Shown here in pieces: positions 21,394 through 30,895 of a stretch of 64,000 bases of DNA (within the stretch, counting starts at the first letter, position 1; each line of letters begins with the position of its first letter). The notes beneath the pieces are model-generated. The model had not been told where the DNA came from. It was given only the letters and a program-made list of their open reading frames with translations, and made no database searches. The translations under genes were made by a program, and so were the position numbers. The stretch comes from Aphrocallistes beatrix (Eukaryota; Porifera; Hexactinellida; Sceptrulophora; Aphrocallistidae): assembly GCA_963281255.1 (NCBI GenBank), contig OY725502.1, positions 248,001 through 312,000 of the forward strand, written 5' to 3'.

Positions 21394-22470
21394 TCATTCA
21401 TTTCCTATTAACGGCTGATGCAGAGTATTGCGTGTTCCTTTAGTGGGGTTATACATCTCGTTCCTTCTCTTGATCATTCTCTTAATGAGTTTGTATGTGA
21501 TGGAGATGTGAATGAGGAGAAGTAGGAATATCAAAAAGGATCCACCTGCTATGCTAACTGCCTGTGAAGTTATATCTTCTTGTGTGGTCTCTTTCCCAAT
21601 TAGAATGTGAATATTCAGATTAAAAGTCTTCCTGATTTGGCAATCACCAAAAAGTAATGTTTCAATAATGACTGCGAGTATTACGATTATGACTACACCT
21701 AAAAATACACAGATGTAAACAAAATACAGGAATGCATCATTTTTATATGACTTCAGCATTTTAAACAACTTGTCATGAGTTTGCACATCTTCAAACAAAG
21801 CATCTCGTTCCCTTCTCCTTATCACACTGTACAACTCTCTCCCGTACTTCCAATACAAACACAAATGACCAATCAATGCAACCACTGTCATTATAGGTAA
21901 AGTCAGTATGAAGAGAGGCCAGTAGAAGATACTACACCACACACAGACTAGTTGTATGAACAGCCAAGCAAACATGACGCGTTCTCGTCTCATTATGTTT
22001 GTGATACGCTTCTCACTGTACGCATGAGACATGTAGGAGGTTAGTATGTGGATGAGGGACACGAACATTATTATAAAGGTAGATGTAAGCGATAAATACA
22101 TCCTGTATGCTAGAGAATTATAGGAATATTTGCTGAAACATGTTCCACACGAATCATTGTGCAGCTTGATAAAGTTCTGATTTGCAATAACACAACCCGC
22201 GGAAAGATGAAACATTACTTCAGAAAAAGAAATGGCAGCAATGAATATAGACTTAATATAATCAACTTTTGCATTATTTAACGCATCAAAATACCTTTCA
22301 TCTGTCTGTTTCTTTAAATAGTATACTTTCTTCCTCAGTACTTTAATGCGAAACAAGAAATAGACACACCAAACAGTTCCAAAGAGAATATTACAGATAG
22401 CTCCAATACCAATTATTAAGTTAGTGATGAATTGGATTATATGCTTCGTATCAGATAAATTGGGAAACAT
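21394..22470 (-). CDS. 7TM receptor-like protein, array gene 11 (subgroup C)
   Basis: Single-exon 7TM gene, 358 residues from MFPNLSDTKH. First outer loop LHNDSCGTCFSKYSYNSLAYR with NDS sequon and an extra Cys. GDC is present in the last loop. ICL2 has TSYMSHAYS (Met for Leu). C-terminal HQPLIGNE. Forms a trio with genes 12 and 13, which share its 3' flank. TA-rich repeats (TATATATA near 22500-22510) lie upstream. Confidence 0.9.
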   Translation of the reverse strand: MFPNLSDTKHIIQFITNLIIGIGAICNILFGTVWCVYFLFRIKVLRKKVYYLKKQTDERYFDALNNAKVDYIKSIFIAAISFSEVMFHLSAGCVIANQNFIKLHNDSCGTCFSKYSYNSLAYRMYLSLTSTFIIMFVSLIHILTSYMSHAYSEKRITNIMRRERVMFAWLFIQLVCVWCSIFYWPLFILTLPIMTVVALIGHLCLYWKYGRELYSVIRRRERDALFEDVQTHDKLFKMLKSYKNDAFLYFVYICVFLGVVIIVILAVIIETLLFGDCQIRKTFNLNIHILIGKETTQEDITSQAVSIAGGSFLIFLLLLIHISITYKLIKRMIKRRNEMYNPTKGTRNTLHQPLIGNE

Positions 22471-23666
22471 CGTTGAACTTTCTAATTCAATCCGAATATA
22501 TGTATATATATACTTTTAAATACTAAGTAAGATTCCAAAATTTTCCATCAATGATTAATATATTTTGTAATCGGATAAAGTAATAAACTTCAGCAGTAAT
22601 ATCCCTACCTTTCATTACTTCATTAAAATTACTAATATTACTCAATGTCAATTATATTTTAAGGCTTTCAACTATCAAATATTTACTTGACGGATTAGAA
22701 CAAGAAGGGAGAAATTGGTTGAATAAAGGATTATTTGCATTTGATTATCTATTAAAACGCTGAGTATATATTTAGAAATATATATGCTGTCAGGTAGCAG
22801 ACACTACATGCCTGCCTTGAGCGTATTTAGGCGCTCTTTTAATCCTTAATGCATTCTGAATTTTAAATAAATAGTCATGCTTTAGCAGTAGCGACTCAAC
22901 GGGGGTCCATGGCCAAATAAAGTTATAGAAAGTTACGTCCTACTTTCGTCTGGATTATTATGCATTAAATTAATAATAAGATAAATTAGATCTAAGTTAC
23001 TGATCCAAAGATTATTAGAATAGCTGTAGATAGATATTTCAGCGTCTACGATTTGAAAGTTTTCTGGGAGGGCTTGCCCCCAAGATCTTATTTGCTAGCT
23101 TCTCTCGCTCAGGGCCTCCCAATCCAAATATCCTGGCTACGCCCCTGCATCATAGGCAGCGGAACCAGGGGGCTACTGGGGCAATAGCCCCCCTGAAGTT
23201 TAAGTTAAAATCACCTCCTCCTCCTACATACTCATCGTCCACAAACTAATGACTTAGACTTGGAAAGGTCGCCAAGGAATTCCTCTTAAAGGAACAGTCG
23301 CAGGAGATAATTATTTGGCCATTATTGTTAAATGGATTAACTGATGTGTTTTAGTTTACATTTATATTGTGCATCTTATCTACCTAGTATCCATACAACA
23401 CTTTGAACAATAGCCCAAGAAAATCTACAAACTCTAAGATCCCTTATTTTGAAGGATCACCAGTTCGTTTATACCCAATTTGTGTATATTATAGTTTTGA
23501 TAGCGAAAAGAATAAGAAACATCAATTTTTTATCTTTTATAAGCGAATTACATTTCTAAACTGGCCTCTGAGTGTATAGGGGCCAAATTCTTTTCTGGGG
23601 GGCTTGCCCCCCAGACCCCAAAAGAAATCGCTCCTGCATTAACGCTGGTCTTCTAATAATTCTTGT
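22471..23666. other. spacer between 7TM genes 11 and 12
   Basis: No gene. Contains G/C-rich repeat remnants (GGGGGCTACTGGGGC near 23170; GGGGGGCTTGCCCCCC near 23597, also near 23070) that look like pieces of dispersed elements. Confidence 0.45.
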
Positions 23667-23937
23667 CATGCTAATGCTACAACTCAAAGGTTCATGAAAA
23701 TTGTCAATTCTATGAATTTTGTTCATGATATGGCAAAATTGAAGTGGGCCTCTCATTAGTTCACTAGGCGCCCTCTGGGCGGTGACACTTTGTGGTCGCC
23801 AGCTGTGCAGCTAATTTCGGGAAGCATGGGTAAAGTAATTGGGGGATAATTATAATTATTTACAATTCTACTCAAATAATCCATGGTGTCATATTATATT
23901 AACATGCATATATGTATGACAAAGAACAAACACAATC
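23667..23937 (-). repeat. duplicated 3' flank of gene 12
   Basis: 271 bp nearly identical to 25851-26121 (flank of gene 13). The part adjoining the gene also occurs after gene 11 (21324-21393). Confidence 0.8.
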
Positions 23938-25017
23938 TCATTCATTTCCTATTAACGGCTGATGCAGAGTCTTGCGTGTTTCTTTAGTGGGGTTATACAT
24001 CTCGTTCCTTTTCTTGATCATTCTCTTGATGAGTTTGTACGTGATGGAGATGTGAATGAGGAGAAGTGGGAATATCAAAATGGATCCGCATGCTGTGCTG
24101 ACTGCCTGTGAAAGTATTTCTTCTTGTGTGGTCGTTTTTCCTTCTTTTAGAAAGTCAACATCCAGATGAAAAACTTCGGCGATTTGGCAATCACCAAAAA
24201 GCAATGTTTGAATAATGACTGTGAATAATAATATTATAAATACACCTATATACACACAGATGTAAACAAAATATAGGATTGCATCGTTTTTATAGTAATT
24301 CAGCATTTTAAACAACTTGAGATGAGAGTATACTTCTTCAAACAAAGCATCTCGTTCCCTTCTCCTTATCACACTGTACAACTCTCTCCCGTACTTCCAA
24401 TACAAACACAAATGACCAATCAATGCAACCACTGTCATTATAGGTAAAGTCAGTATGAAGAGAGGCCAGTAGAAGATACTACACCACACACAGACTAGTT
24501 GTATGAACAGCCAAGCAAACATGACGCGTTCTCGTCTCATTATGTTTGTGATACGCTTCTCACTGTACGCATGAGACAGGTAGGAGGTTAGTATGTGGAT
24601 GAGGGACACGAACATTATTATAAAGGTAGATGTAAGCGATAAATACATCCTGTATGCTAGAGAATTATAGGAATATTTACTGAAATATGTTCCACACGAA
24701 TAATTGTGCAGCTTGATAAAGTTCTGATTTGCAATAACCAAACCTGCGAAAAGATGAAGCATTACTTCAGAAAAAGAAATGGCAGCAATGAATATAGACT
24801 TAATATAGTCAACTTTTGCATTATTTATCGCATCAAAATACCTTTCGTCTGTCTGTTTCTTTAAATAGTATACTTTCTTCCTCAGTACTTTAATGCGAAA
24901 CAAGAAATAGACACACCAAACAGTTCCAAAGAGAATATTACCAATACTCCCAATAACAATTATTAAGTTAGTGATGAATTGGATTATATGCTTCGTATCA
25001 GATAAATGGGAAAACAT
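23938..25017 (-). CDS. 7TM receptor-like protein, array gene 12 (subgroup C)
   Basis: Single-exon 7TM gene, 359 residues from MFSHLSDTKH. The frame extends to 25038, but the MF start aligns with gene 11. First outer loop HNYSCGTYFSKYSYNSLAYR with NYS sequon. The last loop GDCQIAEVFHLDVDFL and ICL3 (EEVYSHLKLFKMLNYYK) differ from gene 11, whereas TM1-TM3 are close to it. C-terminal HQPLIGNE. Confidence 0.9.
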   Translation of the reverse strand: MFSHLSDTKHIIQFITNLIIVIGSIGNILFGTVWCVYFLFRIKVLRKKVYYLKKQTDERYFDAINNAKVDYIKSIFIAAISFSEVMLHLFAGLVIANQNFIKLHNYSCGTYFSKYSYNSLAYRMYLSLTSTFIIMFVSLIHILTSYLSHAYSEKRITNIMRRERVMFAWLFIQLVCVWCSIFYWPLFILTLPIMTVVALIGHLCLYWKYGRELYSVIRRRERDALFEEVYSHLKLFKMLNYYKNDAILYFVYICVYIGVFIILLFTVIIQTLLFGDCQIAEVFHLDVDFLKEGKTTTQEEILSQAVSTACGSILIFPLLLIHISITYKLIKRMIKKRNEMYNPTKETRKTLHQPLIGNE

Positions 25018-25446
25018 CGTTGAGCTTTCTAATTTCATCCGAGTATGTATTTTTTCTTATAAATATTTGAGTAAGATTACTAAATTGTCCACCAAAGAAT
25101 ATTATGCCATAACCTCTGAAATAGATTTTGCTATCGGATAAGATCTTACACCACACTAGAGCTATATCCCTACTTTCATTACTAAAATTACTAATATTAA
25201 TCACTATCAAATATTGGTTAAAGTACTTTCAACTAACTATCAACTGTATACGAGGGGATTGGAACAAGAGGAGGAGAAATTGGTTAAACAAGGATTGTTT
25301 GCATTTTGAAAATTCTCTGAGTAAAAATCATTGAGTAAATATTTGGAAATATCCTGATTGCTTAAACTGTTAGTTAGCAGACACTACACATCCGTCTTAA
25401 TCTCTCTTTTAATCTTTCATGCATTCTGAATTTTAAATAAATAGAG

Positions 25447-25519
25447 TAGATATTGGATATAGTGATAGTGCCGGGAACAGGAATTTTTGATCAAATTATC
25501 ACTTTATCCAATATCTACC
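25447..25519. repeat. hairpin repeat
   Basis: GTAGATATTGGATA and its complement TATCCAATATCTAC bracket about 40 bp. A related half occurs near 58891. Likely a small non-autonomous transposon. Confidence 0.5.
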
Positions 25520-25535
25520 GCAGTCATGCTTAGAT

Positions 25536-25707
25536 CAGTAGTCAGGGTAGTTTATTGTGAACCACCAGGGGACCAAAAAATCTGTTCATAATAGAGATAC
25601 TTCATATTAAGCGAACTTGATTCAATACAAATCCTATATAAAAATGGAATTGAGACCAGGAGGTTAGTTCATAATAAACGAATGTTCATATTAAGCGACC
25701 CTGACTG
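25536..25707. mobile_element. TA-flanked short element (pogo/Tigger-like ends)
   Basis: The right end reads GCGACCCTGACTG followed by TA; the left end reads CAGTAGTCAGGGT. Both inner flanks contain TTAAGCGA-like text, as in the ROCK-intron elements. Exact left edge uncertain. Confidence 0.45.
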
Positions 25708-25850
25708 TAGTTCTGAACATTTATGGAGTGCGAACCCAAAAATATATCTTACATCACTTTATCTTCACGAGTTGCCAGATGAGTTTTCAGCATGTTCCTG
25801 CCACTACCTACTGAACATGCCATATTCACGTCTAAAGAAAAGGTTCTTTT

Positions 25851-26121
25851 CATGTTAATGCTACAACTCAAAGGTTCACGAAAATGGTCAAATCAATGAA
25901 TTTTGTTCATGATATGGCAAAATTGAAGTGGGCCTCTCATTAGTCCACTAGGCGCCCTCTGGGCGGTGACACTTTGTGGTCGCCAGCTGTGCAGCTAATC
26001 TCGGGAAGCATGGGTAAAGTAATTGGGGGATAATTATAATTATTTACAATTCTACTCAAATAATCCATGGTGTCATATTATATTAACATGCATATATGTA
26101 TGACAAAGAACAAACACAATC
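25851..26121 (-). repeat. duplicated 3' flank of gene 13
   Basis: Partner of 23667-23937; the two are the same length. Confidence 0.8.
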
Positions 26122-27195
26122 TCATTCATTTCCTATTAACGGCTGATGCAGAGTCTTGCGTGTTTCTTTAGTGGGATTATACATCTCGTTCCTTTTCTTG
26201 ATCATTCTCTTGATGAGTTTGTATGTGATGGAGATGTGAATGAGGAGAAGTGGGAGTGTTATGATTACTGCAAAAATGATGGGAACTGCTTGAAAGAACA
26301 GATTTTCTTTTGCTGTCTCTTTTTCAAATACAATATGAATATTCAGATGAAAGGATTTTTGGATTTGGCAATCTCCAAAAAGTGATATATGAATAATGAC
26401 TAGGAGTAATTGGATTATTAATACGCCTATAAATACACAGATGTAAACAAAATATAGGATTGCATCATTTTTATAGCTCTTCAGCATTTCTGACAACTTC
26501 CTATGAGAGTGTACATCTTCAAACAAAGCATCTCGTTCCCTTCTCCTTATCACACTGTACAACTCTCTCCCGTACTTCCAATACAGACACAAATGACCAA
26601 TCAATGCAATCGCTGTCATTATAGGTAAAGTCAGTATGAAGAGAGGCCAGTAGAAGATACTACACCACACACAGACTAGTTGTATGAACAGCCAAGCAAA
26701 CATGACGCGTTCTCGTCTCATTATGTTTGTGATACGCTTCTCACTGTACGCATGAGACAGGTAGGAGGTTAGTATGTGGATGAGGGACACGAACATTATT
26801 ATGGAGGTAATTATTAGCACACAAACTGTTCTGAATCCTTGAGAATGAATAGAATATTTAGTGAAGTATGATCCGCATGTACCATTTGAAACCAGGAAGT
26901 TTTTATATGAAATATAGGCAACTATACCAAAATGAAACAAGACTTCAAAAGCAGAAATGGCAGCAATGAATATAGACTTAATATAGTCAACTTTTGCATT
27001 CTTTAGCTCATCAAAATACCTTTCGTCTGTCTGTTTCTTTAAATAGTATACTTTCTTCCTCAGTACTTTAATGCGAAACAAGAAATAGACACACCAAACA
27101 GTTCCAAAAATGACGTCACCAATAATTCCAATACCGATGATTAACTCAATAATGGATGCGAAGATATGTTTTAAATCAGAGAAATTGAAAAACAT
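26122..27195 (-). CDS. 7TM receptor-like protein, array gene 13 (subgroup C)
   Basis: Single-exon 7TM gene, 357 residues from MFFNFSDLKH. The frame extends to 27225. The N terminus resembles genes 9, 10 and 15 rather than 11 and 12, but the C-terminal tail and 3' flank match gene 12, so the copy looks mosaic. First outer loop VSNGTCGSYFTKYSIHSQGFR with NGT sequon; TM1 has GDVIFGTVW. GDC is present; C-terminal HQPLIGNE. Confidence 0.9.
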   Translation of the reverse strand: MFFNFSDLKHIFASIIELIIGIGIIGDVIFGTVWCVYFLFRIKVLRKKVYYLKKQTDERYFDELKNAKVDYIKSIFIAAISAFEVLFHFGIVAYISYKNFLVSNGTCGSYFTKYSIHSQGFRTVCVLIITSIIMFVSLIHILTSYLSHAYSEKRITNIMRRERVMFAWLFIQLVCVWCSIFYWPLFILTLPIMTAIALIGHLCLYWKYGRELYSVIRRRERDALFEDVHSHRKLSEMLKSYKNDAILYFVYICVFIGVLIIQLLLVIIHISLFGDCQIQKSFHLNIHIVFEKETAKENLFFQAVPIIFAVIITLPLLLIHISITYKLIKRMIKKRNEMYNPTKETRKTLHQPLIGNE

Positions 27196-27225
27196 CGATA
27201 AATTTATGGTTTCATTCAAATTCAT

Positions 27226-28428
27226 CTATAAATACTTGTAGTAGTTATTTTAATTAAAATGGTTCAATAATAATTCAATGATGGTATTATATACAAACAG
27301 ATTACGTTTGAAAATATCATAAGATAAGATAAATTAGTTGAAAAATGTATCATCAATTTCTGGAGAATTTGTTTAATCATATTACGAAACAAACTAAGTA
27401 ATAATATAAAAATAAATTCCAATAATTTGCTAGTAATATATTTAAAAATATACATCCTATGCGACTAAACCCTATTTGAAAATAGATCTCTTAAAAAATA
27501 TTAAGTTAGAAGATTATCATCAAATATTAGATAATATTAGTCAATATGACGGTGTGGGAAAGTCTCATTTAATTGGAGAGTCAAATTAGGGAATCCTTTA
27601 ATAGTGGTTCCCAACCTGGAGTCCATGCCCCCTTAGTGGTCTAGGAGATATCAGAGGTTCACAGGATTCGAAATTTGCATTACGGTTAATATTAGGGGTC
27701 CAGAGAATACAGGAAGATTGCAATAGGGGGCCCACAGCCAAAATAGATTGAAAACCGCTGCTTTAATGAAACTGAGTTTCTTAAACTGATGTAAGCGAAG
27801 ACTTACTTTACTTAAGTTCCTCATTAAGTTCTATTTAATCACTTGATCAGGTATTCCCTGATTGGTCAATAAAAATAGCTCAGGACAGTCATCATTGCGG
27901 TGGAGTCGTGTCGGACCGAAAAAAATTTGTGGGCCACCCCGCGTAAATCTGGTTTGTACTGCGCGGGTGTAGACACTTTTTTCCACAGAGGCGCCCTACG
28001 GGCGGAAGTATCGCGGAAACAGTAATGATATTTGAGACTGTATAACGTGAACAACGTAGTACCTCAATATTTCTCATAAATCCGTCGAAAAGATTATTAA
28101 AATATTTCCATAATATTATCTCATTAGAGATGCTATTGATTTGATTTCAAATCTTACTTAATAGGAAATTATATATCACATATAAGTAGCATAATATGCT
28201 ACTTTAAGAGGAACATCTATTGGTCAGCATAAAGTGCAAAAGATAGGTCGCCCTACCCAGTACCCAGTACCCAGTAAGATGGCTGATGTATGTCTATACT
28301 GTACTAAGATACATTTTGGATCCATAGCAGATTGCACTGTATGATTACAAGGTTAGCATATAATATATATATATTTAGGATTTGTATATGTATAACATTG
28401 CATTCAGTGTGAATTTGACTACTCCGCT
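27226..28428. other. divergent spacer between 7TM genes 13 and 14
   Basis: No gene. Contains a hAT-like element (27603-27760), a GC-rich patch around 27930-28010 of unknown nature, and from 28066 the right arm of the inverted duplication. Confidence 0.5.
27603..27760 (-). mobile_element. hAT-like MITE, copy 1
   Basis: Ends AGTGGTTCCCAACC and GAAAACCGCTG are inverted repeats. The flanks carry an approximate 8-bp duplication (CTTTAATA / CTTTAATG). Same family as 33769-33930 and 40639-40799; interior text GGACCCC...GTGGACCACTAAGGGG is shared. Confidence 0.7.
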
Positions 28429-29496
28429 ATGTTTTCGGATTTCTCTCACAAATTATTGAAATGTCTCCATATAATAACTGGTATCAGTATCATTGGAAAT
28501 ATCATTTTTGGTTCTGTTTGGTTTGTTTATTATTTGTTCCGCATTAACACACTGAAGAAGAAAGTATACTATTTAAAGAAACAGACAGATGAAAGGTGTT
28601 TTGAGGAGTTAAAAAATGCAAAAGTTGATTATATTAAGTCTATATTCATTGCTGCCATTTCTGCTTTTGAAGTGTTAGCCCATCTTGGAATTACTGAGAT
28701 CAGTATATTTCTAAAATACACAAAAGTATCAAACTGTTCAAGTACAAATAGAATAGACTACCTTGAATACACATATCACTACCCAGTTGCTAGAACAATT
28801 TTATCATTTATTGCTGCCACTACTATAGTATTCGTGTCCCTGATTCACATACTAACCTCCTACCTGTCTCATGCGTACAGTGAGAAGCGTATCACAAACA
28901 TAATGAGACGAGAACGCGTCATGTTTGCTTGGCTGTTCATACAACTAGTCTGTGTGTGGTGTAGTATCTTCTACTGGCCTCTCTTCATACTGGCTTTTCC
29001 TATAATGACAGTGATTGCATTGATTGGTCATTTGTGTTTGTATTGGAAGTACGGGAGAGAGTTGTACAGTGTGATAAGGAGAAGGGAACGAGATGCTTTG
29101 TTTGAAGATGTACACTCTCATAGGAAGTTGTCAGAAATGCTGAAGTCATATAAAAAAGATGCAATCCTATATTTTGTTTATATCCTCTCGTTTACAATTG
29201 GAATAGTAGTGTCAATCTTCTCAACTCTCCTCCAAGCTATCTTCCTGGATGATTGTTTACTAAGAAAATATATTCATTTAAATATACATGTTTTGAATGG
29301 TAATCGAGTGCTTCCTAAGATAAATAATGTAGTTGGTAATGTTACTTTAATGGTTGGATTCGTCTCTCTTCTCCTTATGTACATCTCCATTATGTGTAGA
29401 ATAATCGTGAGATTGTTCAAGAAAAGATTCGCAATGTATATCCCTACTAGAAGATTCAGTAACACTTTATATCGGCCTTTGATTGGGAACAATTGA
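28429..29496 (+). CDS. 7TM receptor-like protein, array gene 14 (chimera of 6 and 7)
   Basis: Single-exon 7TM gene, 355 residues from MFSDFSH. From the 5' flank through TM3 it is nearly identical to gene 7 (first outer loop SNCSSTNRIDYLEYTYHYP). From ICL3 (SYKKDAILYF) to the stop and the 3' flank it is nearly identical to gene 6 (VLNGNRVLP, RRFSNTLYRPLIGNN). The switch lies in the shared core. The frame is intact, so the fusion may be functional. TATA-like TATAAC near 28390. Divergent from gene 13. Confidence 0.9.
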   Translation: MFSDFSHKLLKCLHIITGISIIGNIIFGSVWFVYYLFRINTLKKKVYYLKKQTDERCFEELKNAKVDYIKSIFIAAISAFEVLAHLGITEISIFLKYTKVSNCSSTNRIDYLEYTYHYPVARTILSFIAATTIVFVSLIHILTSYLSHAYSEKRITNIMRRERVMFAWLFIQLVCVWCSIFYWPLFILAFPIMTVIALIGHLCLYWKYGRELYSVIRRRERDALFEDVHSHRKLSEMLKSYKKDAILYFVYILSFTIGIVVSIFSTLLQAIFLDDCLLRKYIHLNIHVLNGNRVLPKINNVVGNVTLMVGFVSLLLMYISIMCRIIVRLFKKRFAMYIPTRRFSNTLYRPLIGNN

Positions 29497-30895
29497 AGAT
29501 CAGTATTGTTGGTGTCATTAGATGTAGATGTAGTCTCTTTAGTATTGAGCTTGTTATAACTTTCTATTGGCTTATTTGAACTGTTTTGTCCTCTAAACTT
29601 TATGTACTAGATTTTAGTTGATAATTATATGCATGTGTATTTGTTCATGGTTTCACACCTCTAATATTCGCTCCTACTCTGTTTAACAAAATGTCATAGG
29701 CGCCAATTTTGGAAAGCAATGAAAAACATGGGGGTCAACCAGTAGACATATTTGAATATTATCTTAATTTAGATAATAAGACACAACCATGCATAGAAGG
29801 TAGCGAAGAATACGAGGCAATGTATTTTAACTCCGCCTATACCAGGAATGTGTTGCGTCATTTCCTGTTTAAGGCATTTTGGGCGGGAAAGCCATATAAA
29901 TTTGGGGTCCAGACTATAAATAGAAAAAGTGGCATTAATATTCTAAATATAGTTAAACACTAAAATAAAGACACATACTTCCCAACTGTCCCGTTTTGGA
30001 GGGACGTCCCGCTTTTTCGGACATATTTTGAAAGCGTCCCGCGAAAACGTTCCAAAAAGTGGAATTGTCCCGCTTACATTGTGTAGGACTAATACAAATA
30101 TACTATGTCCCGCTAAATATCCCAATGTCCCGCTAAAATACTACTTATGTCCTGCATTTTTCCTTGCAGAGTTTGGGATATATGAAAAGATTTTTTAGGC
30201 TTCCCAAAGCTTCAAACCTGGGGGAAGGTCCCCTCCCAGGTTTCATCATCGTTGCTTATGCCTCCAGTAAGTAGAATGTAATTCGCTGATCCCGTGGATG
30301 TATATTAAGATGAACTTATATGCCTGAGGATAAATGAATAATATTATAGATGCAAGCATTTCTTTTGTTCCTTATTGTATCTAGGTAATGTAATCGGATA
30401 AAATGGAAATTGAGGAAATATTATGCAATCTCTATTAGATGTAATGTCACATGATTTACATTAAATCACCAGAGCAATGAACCAATCAATGCAATAATGA
30501 ATTATAATATTATACAGGACTTAAAATTAGGGGAAAAATCTACATATCTCAAATTTCACAAAGCAACTCAAGGAAAATTATCATTGAAGTTACTGCATAG
30601 CAATCTCTAGCTTGATGAAGAAATATAAAATCTACTCTCGCGTTTCTTGTTTTGGGTTACAAATGATTTCTGGTTTGAAAATTGTAAATTATTGTACAAA
30701 AGGTAACAATTTGAATATATTACATATTCTTGGTGCATACTATAGGGCTTATAATACTTTCAGCGCCTCAAAATAGGACAAATAAGTATCATAGGACATC
30801 CATGGTTTACATTACAGTACTACATACTTCAAAATACAAGGAAATAAAACTTAGCAAAAGTCCAACATGCAAGGCTAATACATAAATACTGCCAA
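29497..30895. other. spacer between 7TM genes 14 and 15
   Basis: No gene. To 30558 it is the right arm of the inverted duplication, with the TTAA element at 29831 and the GCGGGAC-type repeat (as GTCCCGC) at 29985-30165. The remainder is AT-rich without recognised content. Confidence 0.55.
29831..29934 (+). mobile_element. TTAA-flanked short element, copy 2
   Basis: Same element as 2264-2371, flanked by TTAA at 29827-29830 and 29935-29938. The left arm of the inverted duplication has the uninterrupted TTAA site, so this insertion is younger than the duplication. Confidence 0.85.

Larger units (their letters stand above)
25018..25850. other. spacer between 7TM genes 12 and 13
   Basis: No gene. 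It holds a small hairpin repeat (25447-25519) and a TA-flanked short element (25536-25707). The remainder is unremarkable. Confidence 0.5.
28066..30558 (-). repeat. inverted duplication, right arm (chimeric gene 14)
   Basis: Reverse complement of 10216-14329, with one gene instead of two. It carries one extra TTAA-flanked insertion at 29831-29934 that is absent at the matching place of the left arm (about 10846). Confidence 0.85.
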
